Shown here: piece after piece, positions 1 through 9,641 of the stretch
How positions within the stretch are numbered: the first letter of the stretch is position 1
How the letters are laid out: every line of letters starts with the position of its first letter
DNA from: Parvibaculum sp.
GTDB taxonomy: Bacteria > Pseudomonadota > Alphaproteobacteria > Parvibaculales > Parvibaculaceae
Assembly (NCBI RefSeq): GCF_019635935.1
Contig: NZ_JAHBYN010000001.1
Span: 1,795,501-1,859,500 of the forward strand
Reading direction: 5' to 3'
DNA length: 64,000 nucleotides
Notes under the pieces: generated by a model
Seen by the model: the letters and a program-made list of their open reading frames with translations, nothing else
The model's database searches: none
What the model was told of the DNA's origin: nothing
Position numbers and translations under genes: made by a program

Positions 1-909
1 ATCGTCGAATGCGCCGACGGTCTCAACACGCTGATCGATTTCCGCTTCCAGCAGCACTTCAAGGCGAAGACCGGCATGCACGGCATGGGCAAGAACCGCG
101 CCGGCGCCAATGGCGCCGACGTGGTGCTGAAGGTGCCCGCCGGCACGCAGGTGTTCGAGGAAGACGGCGAAACGCTGATCGCCGACATGACGGAGCCCGG
201 CCAGCGCATCGTGCTCGCCAAAGGCGGCAATGGCGGCTTCGGCAATGCCTATTTCAAAAGCGCGACCAACCAGTCGCCGCGCCGCGCCAATCCCGGACAG
301 GAAGGCATCGAGAAGATCGTCGTGCTGCGGCTGAAGCTGATTGCCGATGCAGGCCTTGTCGGCCTGCCCAATGCCGGCAAGTCGACTTTCCTTGCCGCGG
401 TGAGCGCCGCCAAGCCGAAGATTGCCGACTACCCTTTCACCACACTCGATCCCGGCCTCGGCGTCGTCACCGTCGACACGCGCAGCTTCGTGCTGGCCGA
501 TATTCCGGGCCTGATCGAGGGCGCGCATGAAGGCGCAGGGCTCGGCGACCGCTTTCTCGGCCATCTCGAACGCTGCAGCATTCTGATCCATCTGGTCGAC
601 GGCACGCAGGAAGACGTCGCCGATGCCTATGCGGTCATTCGCGGCGAGATCGAAGCCTATGGTGCGGGCCTTGAAGACAAGCCCGAAATTCTCTGCCTCA
701 ACAAGGCCGACGCCTTGACGGAGGAAGAACGCGCCGAAAGGAAGCGCGCGCTCGAAGAAGCAAGCGGCGGCACGGTGCATTTGCTGTCGGGCGTTTCGGG
801 CGAAGGCGTGACGGCGGTGCTGCGCCTCGTCGCCGACGAAATCGCCCGGAACCGCGCGGCGGAACGCGCCGAAGAAAATCAGACCGAAGAAGAGGGCTGG
901 CAGCCATGA
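1..909 (+). CDS. obgE: GTPase ObgE/CgtA, 5' end cut off by window
   Basis: Ribosome-associated GTPase that acts in late 50S assembly and stress control. The reading frame is open from base 1, and the 302 visible residues begin inside the glycine-rich Obg fold, whose tail reads [17 protein letters not shown]. The G domain follows: P-loop GLPNAGKST near base 361, DPGLGVV and the [14 protein letters not shown] switch region, then LNKAD. About 35-40 N-terminal residues should lie upstream of the window. The C-terminus is short and acidic, with no long OCT domain. The stop overlaps the proB start (ATGA), so the two are probably translationally coupled. Identification is secure; only the start is missing. 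Confidence 0.97.
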   Translation: MVECADGLNTLIDFRFQQHFKAKTGMHGMGKNRAGANGADVVLKVPAGTQVFEEDGETLIADMTEPGQRIVLAKGGNGGFGNAYFKSATNQSPRRANPGQEGIEKIVVLRLKLIADAGLVGLPNAGKSTFLAAVSAAKPKIADYPFTTLDPGLGVVTVDTRSFVLADIPGLIEGAHEGAGLGDRFLGHLERCSILIHLVDGTQEDVADAYAVIRGEIEAYGAGLEDKPEILCLNKADALTEEERAERKRALEEASGGTVHLLSGVSGEGVTAVLRLVADEIARNRAAERAEENQTEEEGWQP

Positions 910-2027
910 GCGCGTCCTATCTGGCACAAGCGCAGCGCGTCGTCGTCAAGATCGGTTCGGCGCTGCTGACCGACGCCGAAACCGGCAAGCTCAACCGCAC
1001 CTGGCTGCAGGCGCTGGTCGAAGACGTGGCGCGGATGCGCGCGCGCGGGCAGGAAATGCTGATCGTCTCCTCGGGCGCCATCGCGCTCGGACGCCGCGCG
1101 CTGAAGCTCGCCCCCGGCAAGCTGAAACTCGAGGAGAGCCAGGCCGCCGCGGCCGTCGGCCAGATCGGCCTTGCTCATGCCTTTCAGGAAATGCTGTCGG
1201 CCTATGGTCATTCCTGCGCGCAAATTCTGGTGACGCTGGAAGACACCGAGGAGCGCCGCCGCTATCTGAATGCGCGCTCGACCATCTCGACGCTGCTGAA
1301 GCTCGGCGCGGTGCCCGTCATCAACGAGAACGACACGGTGGCGACGACCGAAATCCGCTACGGCGACAACGACCGCCTCGCCGCCCGCGTCGCCAGCATG
1401 ATGTCGGCCGACTGTCTGGTGCTGCTGTCGGATGTCGACGGCCTCTACACCGCCCCGCCCCATCTGACCGGCGCAACGCATCTGCCGGAGGTCGCGGAGA
1501 TCACGCCCGAGATCGAGGCGATGGCCGGCGGCGCCGCCAGCGAGTTTTCGCGCGGCGGCATGAAAACGAAACTGGCCGCCGCCCGCATCGCCACCGATGG
1601 CGGCGCGCGCATGGCGATCGCCAATGGTCACGGGCTGCATCCCCTGAAGGCGATCGAGGATGGCGCGCGCTGCACATGGTTCGCCGCCCATTCCACGCCC
1701 TATGCGGCGCGCAAACGCTGGATCTCGGGCTCGCTGAAAAGTCTCGGCGCGCTTGTCATCGATGACGGCGCGGTCAAGGCGCTGACGCAGGGACGCAGCC
1801 TGCTGCCGGCCGGCGTCGCCACCGTCGAGGGCATCTTCGGACGCGGCGACGCGGTGAGCGTGCGCGACAAAGCGGGCCACGAAATCGCCAGCGGCCTCGT
1901 CGCCTATTCAAGCGACGATGCGCGGCGCATTGCCGGACATTCGAGCCACGAAATCGAGGAACTGCTCGGCTATTCGGGCCGCGCCGAAATGATCCATCGC
2001 GACGATCTGGTGCTGAAGAAGGGCTGA
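906..2027 (+). CDS. proB: glutamate 5-kinase
   Basis: Phosphorylates L-glutamate to gamma-glutamyl phosphate, the first step of proline synthesis. The 373-residue product has the normal two-domain layout. An amino-acid kinase domain carries [10 protein letters not shown] near the N-terminus, [19 protein letters not shown] in the middle and [15 protein letters not shown] at its end. A C-terminal PUA domain follows (about residues 275-360). The start overlaps the obgE stop by 4 bases. proA lies 73 bp downstream with a GAGGGGGAG ribosome site before its ATG. In most relatives ProB is feedback-inhibited by proline through the kinase domain; the sequence does not show whether that holds here. Confidence 0.97.
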   Translation: MSASYLAQAQRVVVKIGSALLTDAETGKLNRTWLQALVEDVARMRARGQEMLIVSSGAIALGRRALKLAPGKLKLEESQAAAAVGQIGLAHAFQEMLSAYGHSCAQILVTLEDTEERRRYLNARSTISTLLKLGAVPVINENDTVATTEIRYGDNDRLAARVASMMSADCLVLLSDVDGLYTAPPHLTGATHLPEVAEITPEIEAMAGGAASEFSRGGMKTKLAAARIATDGGARMAIANGHGLHPLKAIEDGARCTWFAAHSTPYAARKRWISGSLKSLGALVIDDGAVKALTQGRSLLPAGVATVEGIFGRGDAVSVRDKAGHEIASGLVAYSSDDARRIAGHSSHEIEELLGYSGRAEMIHRDDLVLKKG

Positions 2028-2100
2028 GCCCGTTGAAACCGGCGCATCCGCCTGAGATACTTCGTACAAGGCGCGTGCAGTTAACGAGGGGGAGAACCCC

Positions 2101-3390
2101 ATGACGATTGTGAAGATGAACGCGGAACGGCAGGACGTGACGGCGCTGATGGCCGAAATCGGCCGCGCCGCGCGCGCCGCCGCGACAAAACTCGCGCATA
2201 CGCCGACCAAGCAGAAGGATGCGGCGCTGCTCGCCGCCGCCATGGCCATGCGCGCCAATGTCGACGACATTCTGAACGCCAATGCCGAGGATGTGGCGGA
2301 CGCGGTGAAGAACGGTCTCACACCGGCGATGATCGACCGGCTGACGCTCGATGTGAAGCGCGTGGAGGCCATTGCCCGCGCGCTCGAGGACATCGCCGCC
2401 CTGCCCGATCCCGTCGGCACGAAGATCGCCGAATGGGATCGCCCCAACGGTCTGCATATCGAGCGCGTACGCACGCCGCTCGGCGTTGTCGGCATCATCT
2501 ATGAGAGCCGCCCCAACGTGACGGCGGATGCGGGCGCACTGTGCCTGAAATCCGGCAATGCGGCGATCCTGCGCGGCGGCTCGGAAGCGCTGCGGTCGAG
2601 CAAGGCGATCCATGCCTCGCTGATCGAGGGCATTGTCGCCTCGAACCTGCCCGAAGCGTCGATCCAGCTCGTGCCGGTTGCCGACCGCGCCGCCGTCGGC
2701 GAAATGCTGCGCGGCCTCGACGGCAATCTCGACGTGATCGTGCCGCGCGGCGGCAAGAGCCTTGTCGCGCGCGTACAGGACGAAGCGCGCGTGCCGGTCT
2801 TCGCGCATCTCGAAGGCATCTGCCATGTCTATGTCGACGGCGACGCCGATCTCGACATGGCGCGCAACATCGTCCTCAATTCGAAGCTGCGCCGCACCGG
2901 CATTTGCGGTGCGGCCGAAACGCTGCTGGTCGACGAAGCCTGCGCGGCGACACATCTGAAACCGCTGGTCGAGGCGCTGATCGCCGAGGGCTGCGAAGTG
3001 CGCGGCGACACAGCGGCGCAAGCGGTGGACACCCGTGTCAAACCGGCAACGGAAGAAGACTGGCGCACCGAATATCTCGACGCGATCATTTCCGTGCGCG
3101 TCGTGAAAGGCGTCGATGCCGCGATGGCGCATATCGTCGAATACGGTTCGGCGCATACCGAGGCGATCGTGACCGGCAATGCGGCGACCGCCGCGCGGTT
3201 CCTGAGCGAACTCGACAGCGCGATATTGCTGCACAACGCCTCGACGCAATTTGCCGATGGCGGCGAGTTCGGCATGGGCGCCGAAATCGGCATCGCCACC
3301 GGCAAGTTTCATGCGCGCGGGCCCGTCGGCGTCGAACAGTTGACGAGCTTCAAATATGCGGTGCGCGGCAACGGCCAGGTGCGGCCCTGA
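2101..3390 (+). CDS. proA: gamma-glutamyl phosphate reductase
   Basis: NADPH-dependent reduction of gamma-glutamyl phosphate to glutamate-5-semialdehyde, the second proline step. It belongs to the aldehyde dehydrogenase superfamily. The 429 residues match the usual family length. The ProA signature is present: [35 protein letters not shown], and the nucleophile in [17 protein letters not shown]. The conserved C-terminal block [20 protein letters not shown] is intact. The start at 2101 has a purine-rich GAGGGGGAGAACCCC leader. proA is followed after 13 bp by nadD, so the obgE-to-rlmH genes look like one transcription unit. Confidence 0.97.
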   Translation: MTIVKMNAERQDVTALMAEIGRAARAAATKLAHTPTKQKDAALLAAAMAMRANVDDILNANAEDVADAVKNGLTPAMIDRLTLDVKRVEAIARALEDIAALPDPVGTKIAEWDRPNGLHIERVRTPLGVVGIIYESRPNVTADAGALCLKSGNAAILRGGSEALRSSKAIHASLIEGIVASNLPEASIQLVPVADRAAVGEMLRGLDGNLDVIVPRGGKSLVARVQDEARVPVFAHLEGICHVYVDGDADLDMARNIVLNSKLRRTGICGAAETLLVDEACAATHLKPLVEALIAEGCEVRGDTAAQAVDTRVKPATEEDWRTEYLDAIISVRVVKGVDAAMAHIVEYGSAHTEAIVTGNAATAARFLSELDSAILLHNASTQFADGGEFGMGAEIGIATGKFHARGPVGVEQLTSFKYAVRGNGQVRP

Positions 3391-3403
3391 CGGATATCCG
3401 CAC

Positions 3404-4039
3404 ATGACGCGCCGCCGCGAGCTGCTGACGCCGAGAATGAAAGTCGGCCTGCTCGGCGGTTCCTTCAATCCTGCGCATGAGGGCCATCTGCATCTGACGC
3501 GGATGTGTTTGCGCGCGCTCGGGCTCGACCGCGTCTGGTGGCTGGTCTCGCCGCAAAATCCGTTGAAACCCGAAACGGGCATGGCGCCCTTCGCCGACCG
3601 CTTCGCCTCGGCGCAGGCGATGGCGCGCGACCCGCGCATCTGCGTCAGCGACATCGAGACGCGGCTCGGCACGCGCTACACCGCCGACACGCTGACCGCC
3701 TTGCGCGCGCGCCACCCGGATGTCCGCTTCGTCTGGCTGATGGGCGCCGACAACATGATCGATCTGCCGCGCTGGCGGCGCTGGCGCGACATCGCGGGCG
3801 GCGTGCCGATTGCCGTGTACCCGAGGCCCGGCTTCACGTTGAAGGCGCGCCTGTCGCCGGCCGCCGCGGCGCTGCGCCCTCACTTGCTCGACGCGAGCGA
3901 CGGCGCCCTGCTGGCGGACGCCGCGCCGCCGGCGCTGATATTCCTTGAAGGCCCGGAAAGCCGCCATTCGGCGACCGAAATCCGCAGCCGCGGCGGCTGG
4001 CCAGCCGCCGGCACGATCGCCCTGTCGCGGAACCTTTAA
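3404..4039 (+). CDS. nadD: nicotinate-nucleotide adenylyltransferase
   Basis: Transfers AMP from ATP to nicotinate mononucleotide to make deamido-NAD in NAD biosynthesis. The nucleotidyltransferase motif GLLGGSFNPAHEGHLHL lies near the N-terminus and the second motif SATEIRSR near the C-terminus, as in the HIGH/ISSTxxR pattern of the family. The 3404 ATG gives 211 residues, with 11 residues before the conserved core. An ATG at 3437 directly before KVGLLGG is also possible. The gene follows proA by 13 bp. Family assignment is firm; the start is moderately sure. Confidence 0.95.
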   Translation: MTRRRELLTPRMKVGLLGGSFNPAHEGHLHLTRMCLRALGLDRVWWLVSPQNPLKPETGMAPFADRFASAQAMARDPRICVSDIETRLGTRYTADTLTALRARHPDVRFVWLMGADNMIDLPRWRRWRDIAGGVPIAVYPRPGFTLKARLSPAAAALRPHLLDASDGALLADAAPPALIFLEGPESRHSATEIRSRGGWPAAGTIALSRNL

Positions 4040-4337
4040 AATCCGGTCATTGAACTTGAGCGCCCCCGACCTTATTGTCGGAGAGCCGGTGTCCGGCGTC
4101 GGGCCCGGCTTTGTGCGAGTCAGCAAACCAAGGAGCCTGTTCCTGACCAGTCAATCAAGGGACCTGAGGGTCCGCCATGCGCCCGCAAGGGCAAGTGCAG
4201 CAAAGCCTAGTGATACAAAGCAAGGCGGCGGCGCCAAGCGCCCCGCATCGAGGAAGACCCCGAAAGCCGCCGGGGCGGCGGGGGTCGAAACGGCCCAGCA
4301 CCTCCCGAACAAATCTTCCGCCGAACGATCCTCCGCC

Positions 4338-4670
4338 ATGCTCGCGCTCGTGCTCGAAAGCCTGGACGAGGACAAGGCCGAAGATGTCGTTTCCATCGAC
4401 CTTGCCGGAAAGACGCCCATCGCCGATCACATGGTGGTGGCGAGCGGCCGTTCGCAGCGCCATGTCGGCGCCGTGGCCGACCATCTCGTCCGCCGCCTGA
4501 AAGAGGCGGGCTTCGGAAACTCGCAGGTCGAGGGCATGAAACAGGGCGACTGGGTGCTCATCGACGGCGGCGACGTGCTGATCCACGTCTTCCGGCCGGA
4601 GGTGCGCGAGTTCTACAAGCTGGAGAAGATGTGGTCGGCCGACATTCCGGCGGACCAGCTGGCCGTCTGA
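4338..4670 (+). CDS. rsfS: ribosomal silencing factor RsfS
   Basis: Binds L14 on the 50S subunit and blocks joining with 30S in stationary phase. The core is complete: DEDKAEDVVSIDLAGK, MVVASGRSQRHVGAVADHL, GDWVLIDGGDVLIHVF and REFYKLEKMW. The ATG at 4338 gives 110 residues, close to the family minimum, but no Shine-Dalgarno sequence precedes it. The same frame is open upstream for about 390 bp. A GTG at 4113 would add a basic, Ala/Lys/Pro-rich extension of about 75 residues. Many alphaproteobacterial RsfS proteins are annotated with such extensions, so the true start is uncertain. rlmH follows, the usual neighbour. Confidence 0.9.
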   Translation: MLALVLESLDEDKAEDVVSIDLAGKTPIADHMVVASGRSQRHVGAVADHLVRRLKEAGFGNSQVEGMKQGDWVLIDGGDVLIHVFRPEVREFYKLEKMWSADIPADQLAV

Positions 4671-4751
4671 GGCGACGCTCCCTCACGACTGCGCCTGACA
4701 CTTCTCCCCGCGTCCGTGAATTGACCGGCGCCGGGCCGGACGGGGGAGTAT

Positions 4752-5234
4752 ATGCGCGTTCAGATCTGTGCCGTCGGCCGATTGCGCGCCGGACCGGAAA
4801 AACAACTCATCGACGATTACCTGTCGCGCCTCGAAGTCGCCGGCCGCGCCATCGGCATCACGAGCGCGCCGCTTGTCGAGGTCGAGGAAAAGCGGCGGCT
4901 CGACGGGGCGGCCCTGAAGACGCGCGAGGGCGAACTCCTGCGCGCCGCGGCGGCGAAAGGCGCGACCATTGTGGCGCTCGACGAACGCGGCCGCGCCGAA
5001 CCGAGCGAGGCCTTCGCAAAACGTCTCGGCGACTGGCGCGACGCAGGCGCCGGCGATGTCGCCTTCCTGATCGGCGGCGCCGGCGGCCTCGCACCCGAGA
5101 TCCGCGAAAGCGCCACCCATGTCATGGCTTTCGGTCCGGCGACCTGGCCGCATATGCTGGTCCGCGCGATGCTGGCCGAACAGCTCTATCGTGCCGTAAC
5201 GATACTCTCGGGCCACCCCTATCATCGCGCCTGA
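4752..5234 (+). CDS. rlmH: 23S rRNA (pseudouridine-1915-N3)-methyltransferase
   Basis: SPOUT-family methyltransferase that modifies pseudouridine 1915 in helix 69 of 23S rRNA. The 160-residue product has the usual length and the expected motifs: [33 protein letters not shown] (AdoMet knot), [22 protein letters not shown] and the end [18 protein letters not shown] ribosome site lies just before the ATG. It sits directly after rsfS, matching the common rsfS-rlmH pairing in bacteria. Confidence 0.97.
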   Translation: MRVQICAVGRLRAGPEKQLIDDYLSRLEVAGRAIGITSAPLVEVEEKRRLDGAALKTREGELLRAAAAKGATIVALDERGRAEPSEAFAKRLGDWRDAGAGDVAFLIGGAGGLAPEIRESATHVMAFGPATWPHMLVRAMLAEQLYRAVTILSGHPYHRA

Positions 5235-5346
5235 GCGGATGTTTCCGGCAAGTGGACACCCTGCGGCACATGCACTAATTTGACATTCCGCTCGCCGAGG
5301 GCGCGGCGATTCGACGCTCGATGACGAGCGGATTTTCTGGATCATC

Positions 5347-6912
5347 ATGGGTTCAATGAACGGCGCACGACCCCTTGTTCTGGCTCTGCTGGATGGCTGG
5401 GGCGTCCGGGCGGAACGCGAGGCGAATGCCATCGCGCTGGCCAGGACGCCGATCTACGACCGGCTGGCCGCGACCGCGCCGCGCGCGCTTCTGGGCGCGT
5501 CGGGCGAAGCGATCGGCATTGCGCCCGGCCGCGCCGCCTATCCGCAAGCCGCCTATGCGACACTCGGCGCCGGCCGTCCCGTTGCGCAGACGGCGACCGC
5601 CATCGCGAGCATGCTGCACGACAAGGGCGCCGCGAGCCTTGCCGCGCACCCGGCGCTGCAGCGCCTTGTCGCCCGCGTCCGCCCGCTTGGCGGCGCCATT
5701 CACCTGATCGGCATGGTGACGCCTTCCGGCATCGCCGGACACCAGCACCACCTGGCGGTGCTGGCGGCGCTGTTGAGCCATGAAGGCGTCAGGGTCTGGG
5801 TCCATGCGGTGATGGACGGTCAGGACACACGGCCGCAAAGCGGCATCGAGCATCTGGCCGAATTTCTCGACGACATTGCCGGCGCCGAAAACGCCGGTCT
5901 TGCAAGCGTCATGGGGCGCGGCTACGGCTTCGACGGCGACACCGAACCGGCGGCGCTTGCCGAAGCCTGGCGCGTGCTCGCCGAGGCGGATGGCCCGCGA
6001 ACCGAATATCCGACGGCCTATCTCGACCAGTGCTACCGCAAGGGGCTGAACGACGACCGCATACCGCCCGCGCCGACATCCGGTTATCGCGGCATCAGAC
6101 AGGACGATGCGCTGCTGCTGGTGAACCTGCAGCCGAACGATGCGCTGGCCTTGATGGGTGCGCTTGTCGATCCGGTGGCGGCGGGTTTTGCCCAGACCGC
6201 GCCGGCGCTCTGCGGCGTCTGCTCGCTTGTCGCGCTCGACGCGCCCACGGGCGACGCGGTCGAGGCGCTCTACGCGAGCACAACTTTCGGCGCGAGCTTC
6301 GGCGAGGCCCTGTCGCAGGGCGGCCGGACGCAGCTTGTGCTGACCGAAACGGCGGCCGAGAGCAATCTCTGGAATTTCGCGCGCGGCGGCCATGCGGCGC
6401 TCCGCGCCGGCGAAAATGTGCTTGTCGCCGAAACGCCGGCGCGCATCGAAAAGCGGCCCGAACTTGCCTCGGCCGCGCTGACATCCGAGGTGCTTGCCGC
6501 ATTGAAGGCCGGCGACCGCGACATCATCACCGTCGAATTCGCCAATGCGGCGCTGCTCGGCCGCACCGGCAACATGCGCGCGACCGTCGCCGCCATCGAG
6601 GCGGTCGACAAATGCCTTGGAAAGATCGCCGCGCAAATCGAAAAGCGCGGCGGAACGCTGGTGCTTTGCGGCACCTATGGCAAGGCCGAGTTGATGATCG
6701 ATCCGGAGACCGGCGGGCCCTGGCGCGCAACGACGACGTCGGATGTTCCCTTCGTGCTGGCCGGCGAACAACGGGGCCTGACATTGACGAACGGTACGCT
6801 TGCCGACGTCGCGCCGACGCTGCTTCGGCTTCTGGGTCTGGAGGCGCCGCGCGAAATGACCGGACGTCCGCTTCTCGCCGCGGCCGAAGCGCCGAGCCGG
6901 ATCAGTGCCTGA
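5347..6912 (+). CDS. degenerate iPGM-family protein, probable pseudoenzyme
   Basis: Length (521) and overall order follow cofactor-independent phosphoglycerate mutase (GpmI), and DGWG (residues 16-19), GAGR, HLIGM, the MDGQDT segment and FAN are recognisable. The catalytic centre is not. The phosphoserine motif NSEVGH is replaced around residues 63-68 by AAYPQA. FANPDMVGHTG has become FANAALLGRTG (398-408), TADHGNAE has become CGTYGKAE (441-448), the HTTNPVP histidine is lost (461-468), and the substrate Arg motif FRADR reads LQPND (261-265). So the metal ligands and nucleophile are gone while the frame stays open. It overlaps the EnvC-like gene by 8 bp. Catalysis as a mutase looks impossible; a structural or regulatory role is inference. 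A true PGM must exist elsewhere. Confidence 0.85.
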   Translation: MGSMNGARPLVLALLDGWGVRAEREANAIALARTPIYDRLAATAPRALLGASGEAIGIAPGRAAYPQAAYATLGAGRPVAQTATAIASMLHDKGAASLAAHPALQRLVARVRPLGGAIHLIGMVTPSGIAGHQHHLAVLAALLSHEGVRVWVHAVMDGQDTRPQSGIEHLAEFLDDIAGAENAGLASVMGRGYGFDGDTEPAALAEAWRVLAEADGPRTEYPTAYLDQCYRKGLNDDRIPPAPTSGYRGIRQDDALLLVNLQPNDALALMGALVDPVAAGFAQTAPALCGVCSLVALDAPTGDAVEALYASTTFGASFGEALSQGGRTQLVLTETAAESNLWNFARGGHAALRAGENVLVAETPARIEKRPELASAALTSEVLAALKAGDRDIITVEFANAALLGRTGNMRATVAAIEAVDKCLGKIAAQIEKRGGTLVLCGTYGKAELMIDPETGGPWRATTTSDVPFVLAGEQRGLTLTNGTLADVAPTLLRLLGLEAPREMTGRPLLAAAEAPSRISA

Positions 6913-8242
6913 CATCGCACGCAACCCCTCGAAAGCGCTGCTGCTGGCGGCGGCGCTGGCGGCGGGGTGGGTTCACGGCGCATATGCCGAAACGGCCGAA
7001 CCCGGCGAACTCGATGCGCTGCAGCGGCAGATCGAAACAAGCCTCGAAAAGCAGAAGGCGCTCGAAGCGCAATCGGAAGCCGCACGCCGCGAGGCCGAAG
7101 AAATACGCAACGCGCTGATCGAATCGGCGGCAAACGTGCAGCGGCGCGAAGCGGATGTTTCGGCGTCGGAAGACCGCTTGCAGGGCCTGCGTGCCGCCGA
7201 GGCGGACTTGACCGTGCAGCTTGAACGCCGGCGCGCGGCGATGGCCGAACTATTGGCGGCGCTGACAAGCCTCGACCGGCAGCCGCCGCCGGCGCTCGCC
7301 GTGCGCCCCGACGACGCGCTGGCCTCGGCGCGAAGCGCGATGCTGCTGGGCGCCGCCGTTCCCGAACTCCAGGCCGAAGCCGCCGAATTACGCCTGCGCC
7401 TCGAGGAACTGGCGCGTCTGCGCGGCGAAATCCTCGCCGAACGCCAGACGCTGGGCGAATCGAAAACCCTGCTCGAAAGCGAAAGGCTGTCGCTCGAAGC
7501 GCTGCTCGCGCGCAAGCTTGAACAGCAGGCAAAGCTCAGCGCGGCTTTCGAGAGCGAACAGGCGCGCGCCGAGCGGCTGTCGCGGCAGGCGACCGACCTG
7601 ACCGACCTGATTGCCCGGCTCGAAGCCGGCGCCGCCGCGCGCCTGCCGATGCACCGGCCCGACGAGCGCCCCGAACCGGCACGGGAAGCGCCGCCGCCCG
7701 CATCCGCCGACACGGCGGAGACCCGCATGGCCGTGCTGAGGCCGCCCTCCGGGCCGCCCGCCATGCCCTCCTCGCGGCTGTTTTCGGACGCCAGGGGACT
7801 GATCCGCCCGCCGGCGGCCGGCCGGATCGTCCAGCGCTACGGCGCGCCCGACGGGCTGGGGGGCCAGACCCAGGGATTGACCATCGAGACCCGCGCGGAT
7901 GCACACATTATTGCCCCTTTTGACGGTAGAATCTCTTACGCAGGGCCGTTTCGCCGCTATGGCCAACTCTTGATCATATCGGTCGGCGAGGGCTACCATG
8001 TGCTGTTGGCGGGCATGACGAGAATCGATGGCGCCGTGGGCCAGAGCGTTCTTGCCGGCGAACCTGTCGGCACGATGGGTTCATCGCCCTCCGGCGACGA
8101 TCCGGCCGTGCGAAACGACAAGACGGGGCGGGACGGAATACCCGGCCGCGGCCCCGAGCTCTATATCGAAATCCGGAAAGACGGCAGCCCGATCGATCCC
8201 CGACCCTGGCTGACGATGAGTGACAAGAAGGCAAGTGGTTAA
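6905..8242 (+). CDS. EnvC-like murein hydrolase activator, coiled coil plus degenerate LytM domain
   Basis: Probable periplasmic activator of cell-wall amidases at division. A GTG start at 6905 gives 445 residues: an N-terminal signal-like hydrophobic stretch (LLLAAALAAGWVHGAYA), a long Glu/Ala/Arg-rich coiled coil (about 30-240), a Pro/Ala-rich linker, and a C-terminal LytM (M23) fold (about 300-435). The zinc ligands of active M23 enzymes are missing: the HxxxD region reads GLTIETRADAHIIAP and the last His motif reads ELYIEIRKDG. This is the EnvC pattern, where the LytM domain activates amidases rather than cutting. It is directly followed by ctpA, a common alphaproteobacterial arrangement. 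Confidence 0.88.
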   Translation: MPDIARNPSKALLLAAALAAGWVHGAYAETAEPGELDALQRQIETSLEKQKALEAQSEAARREAEEIRNALIESAANVQRREADVSASEDRLQGLRAAEADLTVQLERRRAAMAELLAALTSLDRQPPPALAVRPDDALASARSAMLLGAAVPELQAEAAELRLRLEELARLRGEILAERQTLGESKTLLESERLSLEALLARKLEQQAKLSAAFESEQARAERLSRQATDLTDLIARLEAGAAARLPMHRPDERPEPAREAPPPASADTAETRMAVLRPPSGPPAMPSSRLFSDARGLIRPPAAGRIVQRYGAPDGLGGQTQGLTIETRADAHIIAPFDGRISYAGPFRRYGQLLIISVGEGYHVLLAGMTRIDGAVGQSVLAGEPVGTMGSSPSGDDPAVRNDKTGRDGIPGRGPELYIEIRKDGSPIDPRPWLTMSDKKASG

Positions 8243-9577
8243 ATGAAAAAGTCCGTCTTCGCCGGCTTCGCCGTCGGCATGTGCCTGTCCGTCGGAGCCC
8301 TGATGGCGTTCCAGCCCGGGGGGCTGAATTCGGCGGCCTATGCCAACGACCAGAACACCTATCGCCAGCTGAACCTGTTCGGCGATGTCTTCGAACGCGT
8401 ACGCGCCGACTATGTCGAGCCGACGGACGATTCGAAACTGGTCGAAAACGCCATCAACGGCATGCTGACCTCGCTCGACCCGCATTCGAGCTACATGACG
8501 CCCAAGACCTTCCGCGACATGCAGGTGCAGACACGCGGCGAATTCGGCGGCCTCGGCATCGAGGTGACGATGGAGAACGGTGTCGTCAAGGTGGTGACGC
8601 CGATCGACGACACGCCCGCCAGCCGCGCCGGCATGCGCCCCAACGACTACATCACCCATATCGACGGCACGGCGATCCTCGGCATGACGCTGAGCGACGC
8701 GGTCGACAAGATGCGCGGACCGTCGAACTCGGCGGTGACGCTCACCGTGATCCGCAAGGGTGTCGACGAGCCTTTCGAGGTAAAGCTGACGCGTGCCATC
8801 ATCACCATCAAGTCGGTGCGCTACAATCGCGAGGGCGACATCGGCTACATCCGCATCACCTCCTTCAACGAGCAGACCTCCGACCTGCTGAACAAGGCGA
8901 TCTCCGATCTTGCAAAGCAGATCGGCAATACGCGCCTGAAGGGCTACATCATCGACATGCGCAACAATCCGGGCGGCCTGCTCGACCAGGCGATCTCGGT
9001 CAGCGACGACTTCATCGACGGCGGCGAAATCGTTTCGACGCGCGGCCGCCACGCCGAGGACACGCAACGCTACAATGCGCGCTCCGGCGACATCACACGC
9101 GGCAAGCCGATCATCGTTCTCGTCAATGGCGGCTCGGCCAGCGCTTCGGAAATCGTTGCCGGCGCATTGCAGGACCACCGCCGCGCGACAGTTCTCGGCA
9201 CACGCTCCTTCGGCAAGGGCTCCGTGCAGACGATCATTCCGCTCGGCTCCGACGGCGCACTGCGCCTGACGACGGCGCGCTACTACACGCCCGCCGGCCG
9301 CTCGATCCAGGCCAAGGGCATCGAACCCGACATCATCGTCACGCAGACGGATCCCGACGAGAAATCCGGCAAAAAGCAGGCAGGCACCATCGGCGAAGCA
9401 GCGCTGCCCGGCCATCTCGCAAACGAGGAAGGCGACGAGCAGAGCGGCTCCGACAGCTTCGTGCCCAAGGACAAGGCCGAGGACCGGCAACTTCTCTACG
9501 CCATCGACCTGATGAACGGCGTTCGCAAGGATGCCGCCTATATCGGCGGGACCACATCGAGCGCCATGGCGAACTGA
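8243..9577 (+). CDS. ctpA: S41 family carboxy-terminal processing protease
   Basis: Periplasmic serine protease that trims C-termini of envelope proteins. It has 444 residues with an N-terminal signal anchor (about 1-32). A PDZ domain (about 85-170) contains GGLGIEVTMENGVVKVVTP. The S41 catalytic domain follows, with the Ser in VNGGSASASEIVAGAL and the Lys in GTRSFGKGSVQT, the expected Ser-Lys dyad, and then YYTPAGRSIQAKGIEPD. The ATG follows the upstream stop with no gap, so translation is probably coupled to the EnvC-like gene. That fits joint work on peptidoglycan remodelling. Confidence 0.95.
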   Translation: MKKSVFAGFAVGMCLSVGALMAFQPGGLNSAAYANDQNTYRQLNLFGDVFERVRADYVEPTDDSKLVENAINGMLTSLDPHSSYMTPKTFRDMQVQTRGEFGGLGIEVTMENGVVKVVTPIDDTPASRAGMRPNDYITHIDGTAILGMTLSDAVDKMRGPSNSAVTLTVIRKGVDEPFEVKLTRAIITIKSVRYNREGDIGYIRITSFNEQTSDLLNKAISDLAKQIGNTRLKGYIIDMRNNPGGLLDQAISVSDDFIDGGEIVSTRGRHAEDTQRYNARSGDITRGKPIIVLVNGGSASASEIVAGALQDHRRATVLGTRSFGKGSVQTIIPLGSDGALRLTTARYYTPAGRSIQAKGIEPDIIVTQTDPDEKSGKKQAGTIGEAALPGHLANEEGDEQSGSDSFVPKDKAEDRQLLYAIDLMNGVRKDAAYIGGTTSSAMAN

Positions 9578-9641
9578 GGGGCCGGCCGAGAGAGCCGGTT
9601 GAGTTGAGACGTCCCGTCGCGGCCGGAGACGAATTGCAGAC

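Noticed and set aside
5347-6912. Annotating this gene simply as gpmI
   Set aside because: All catalytic motifs are missing, so the functional name would mislead.
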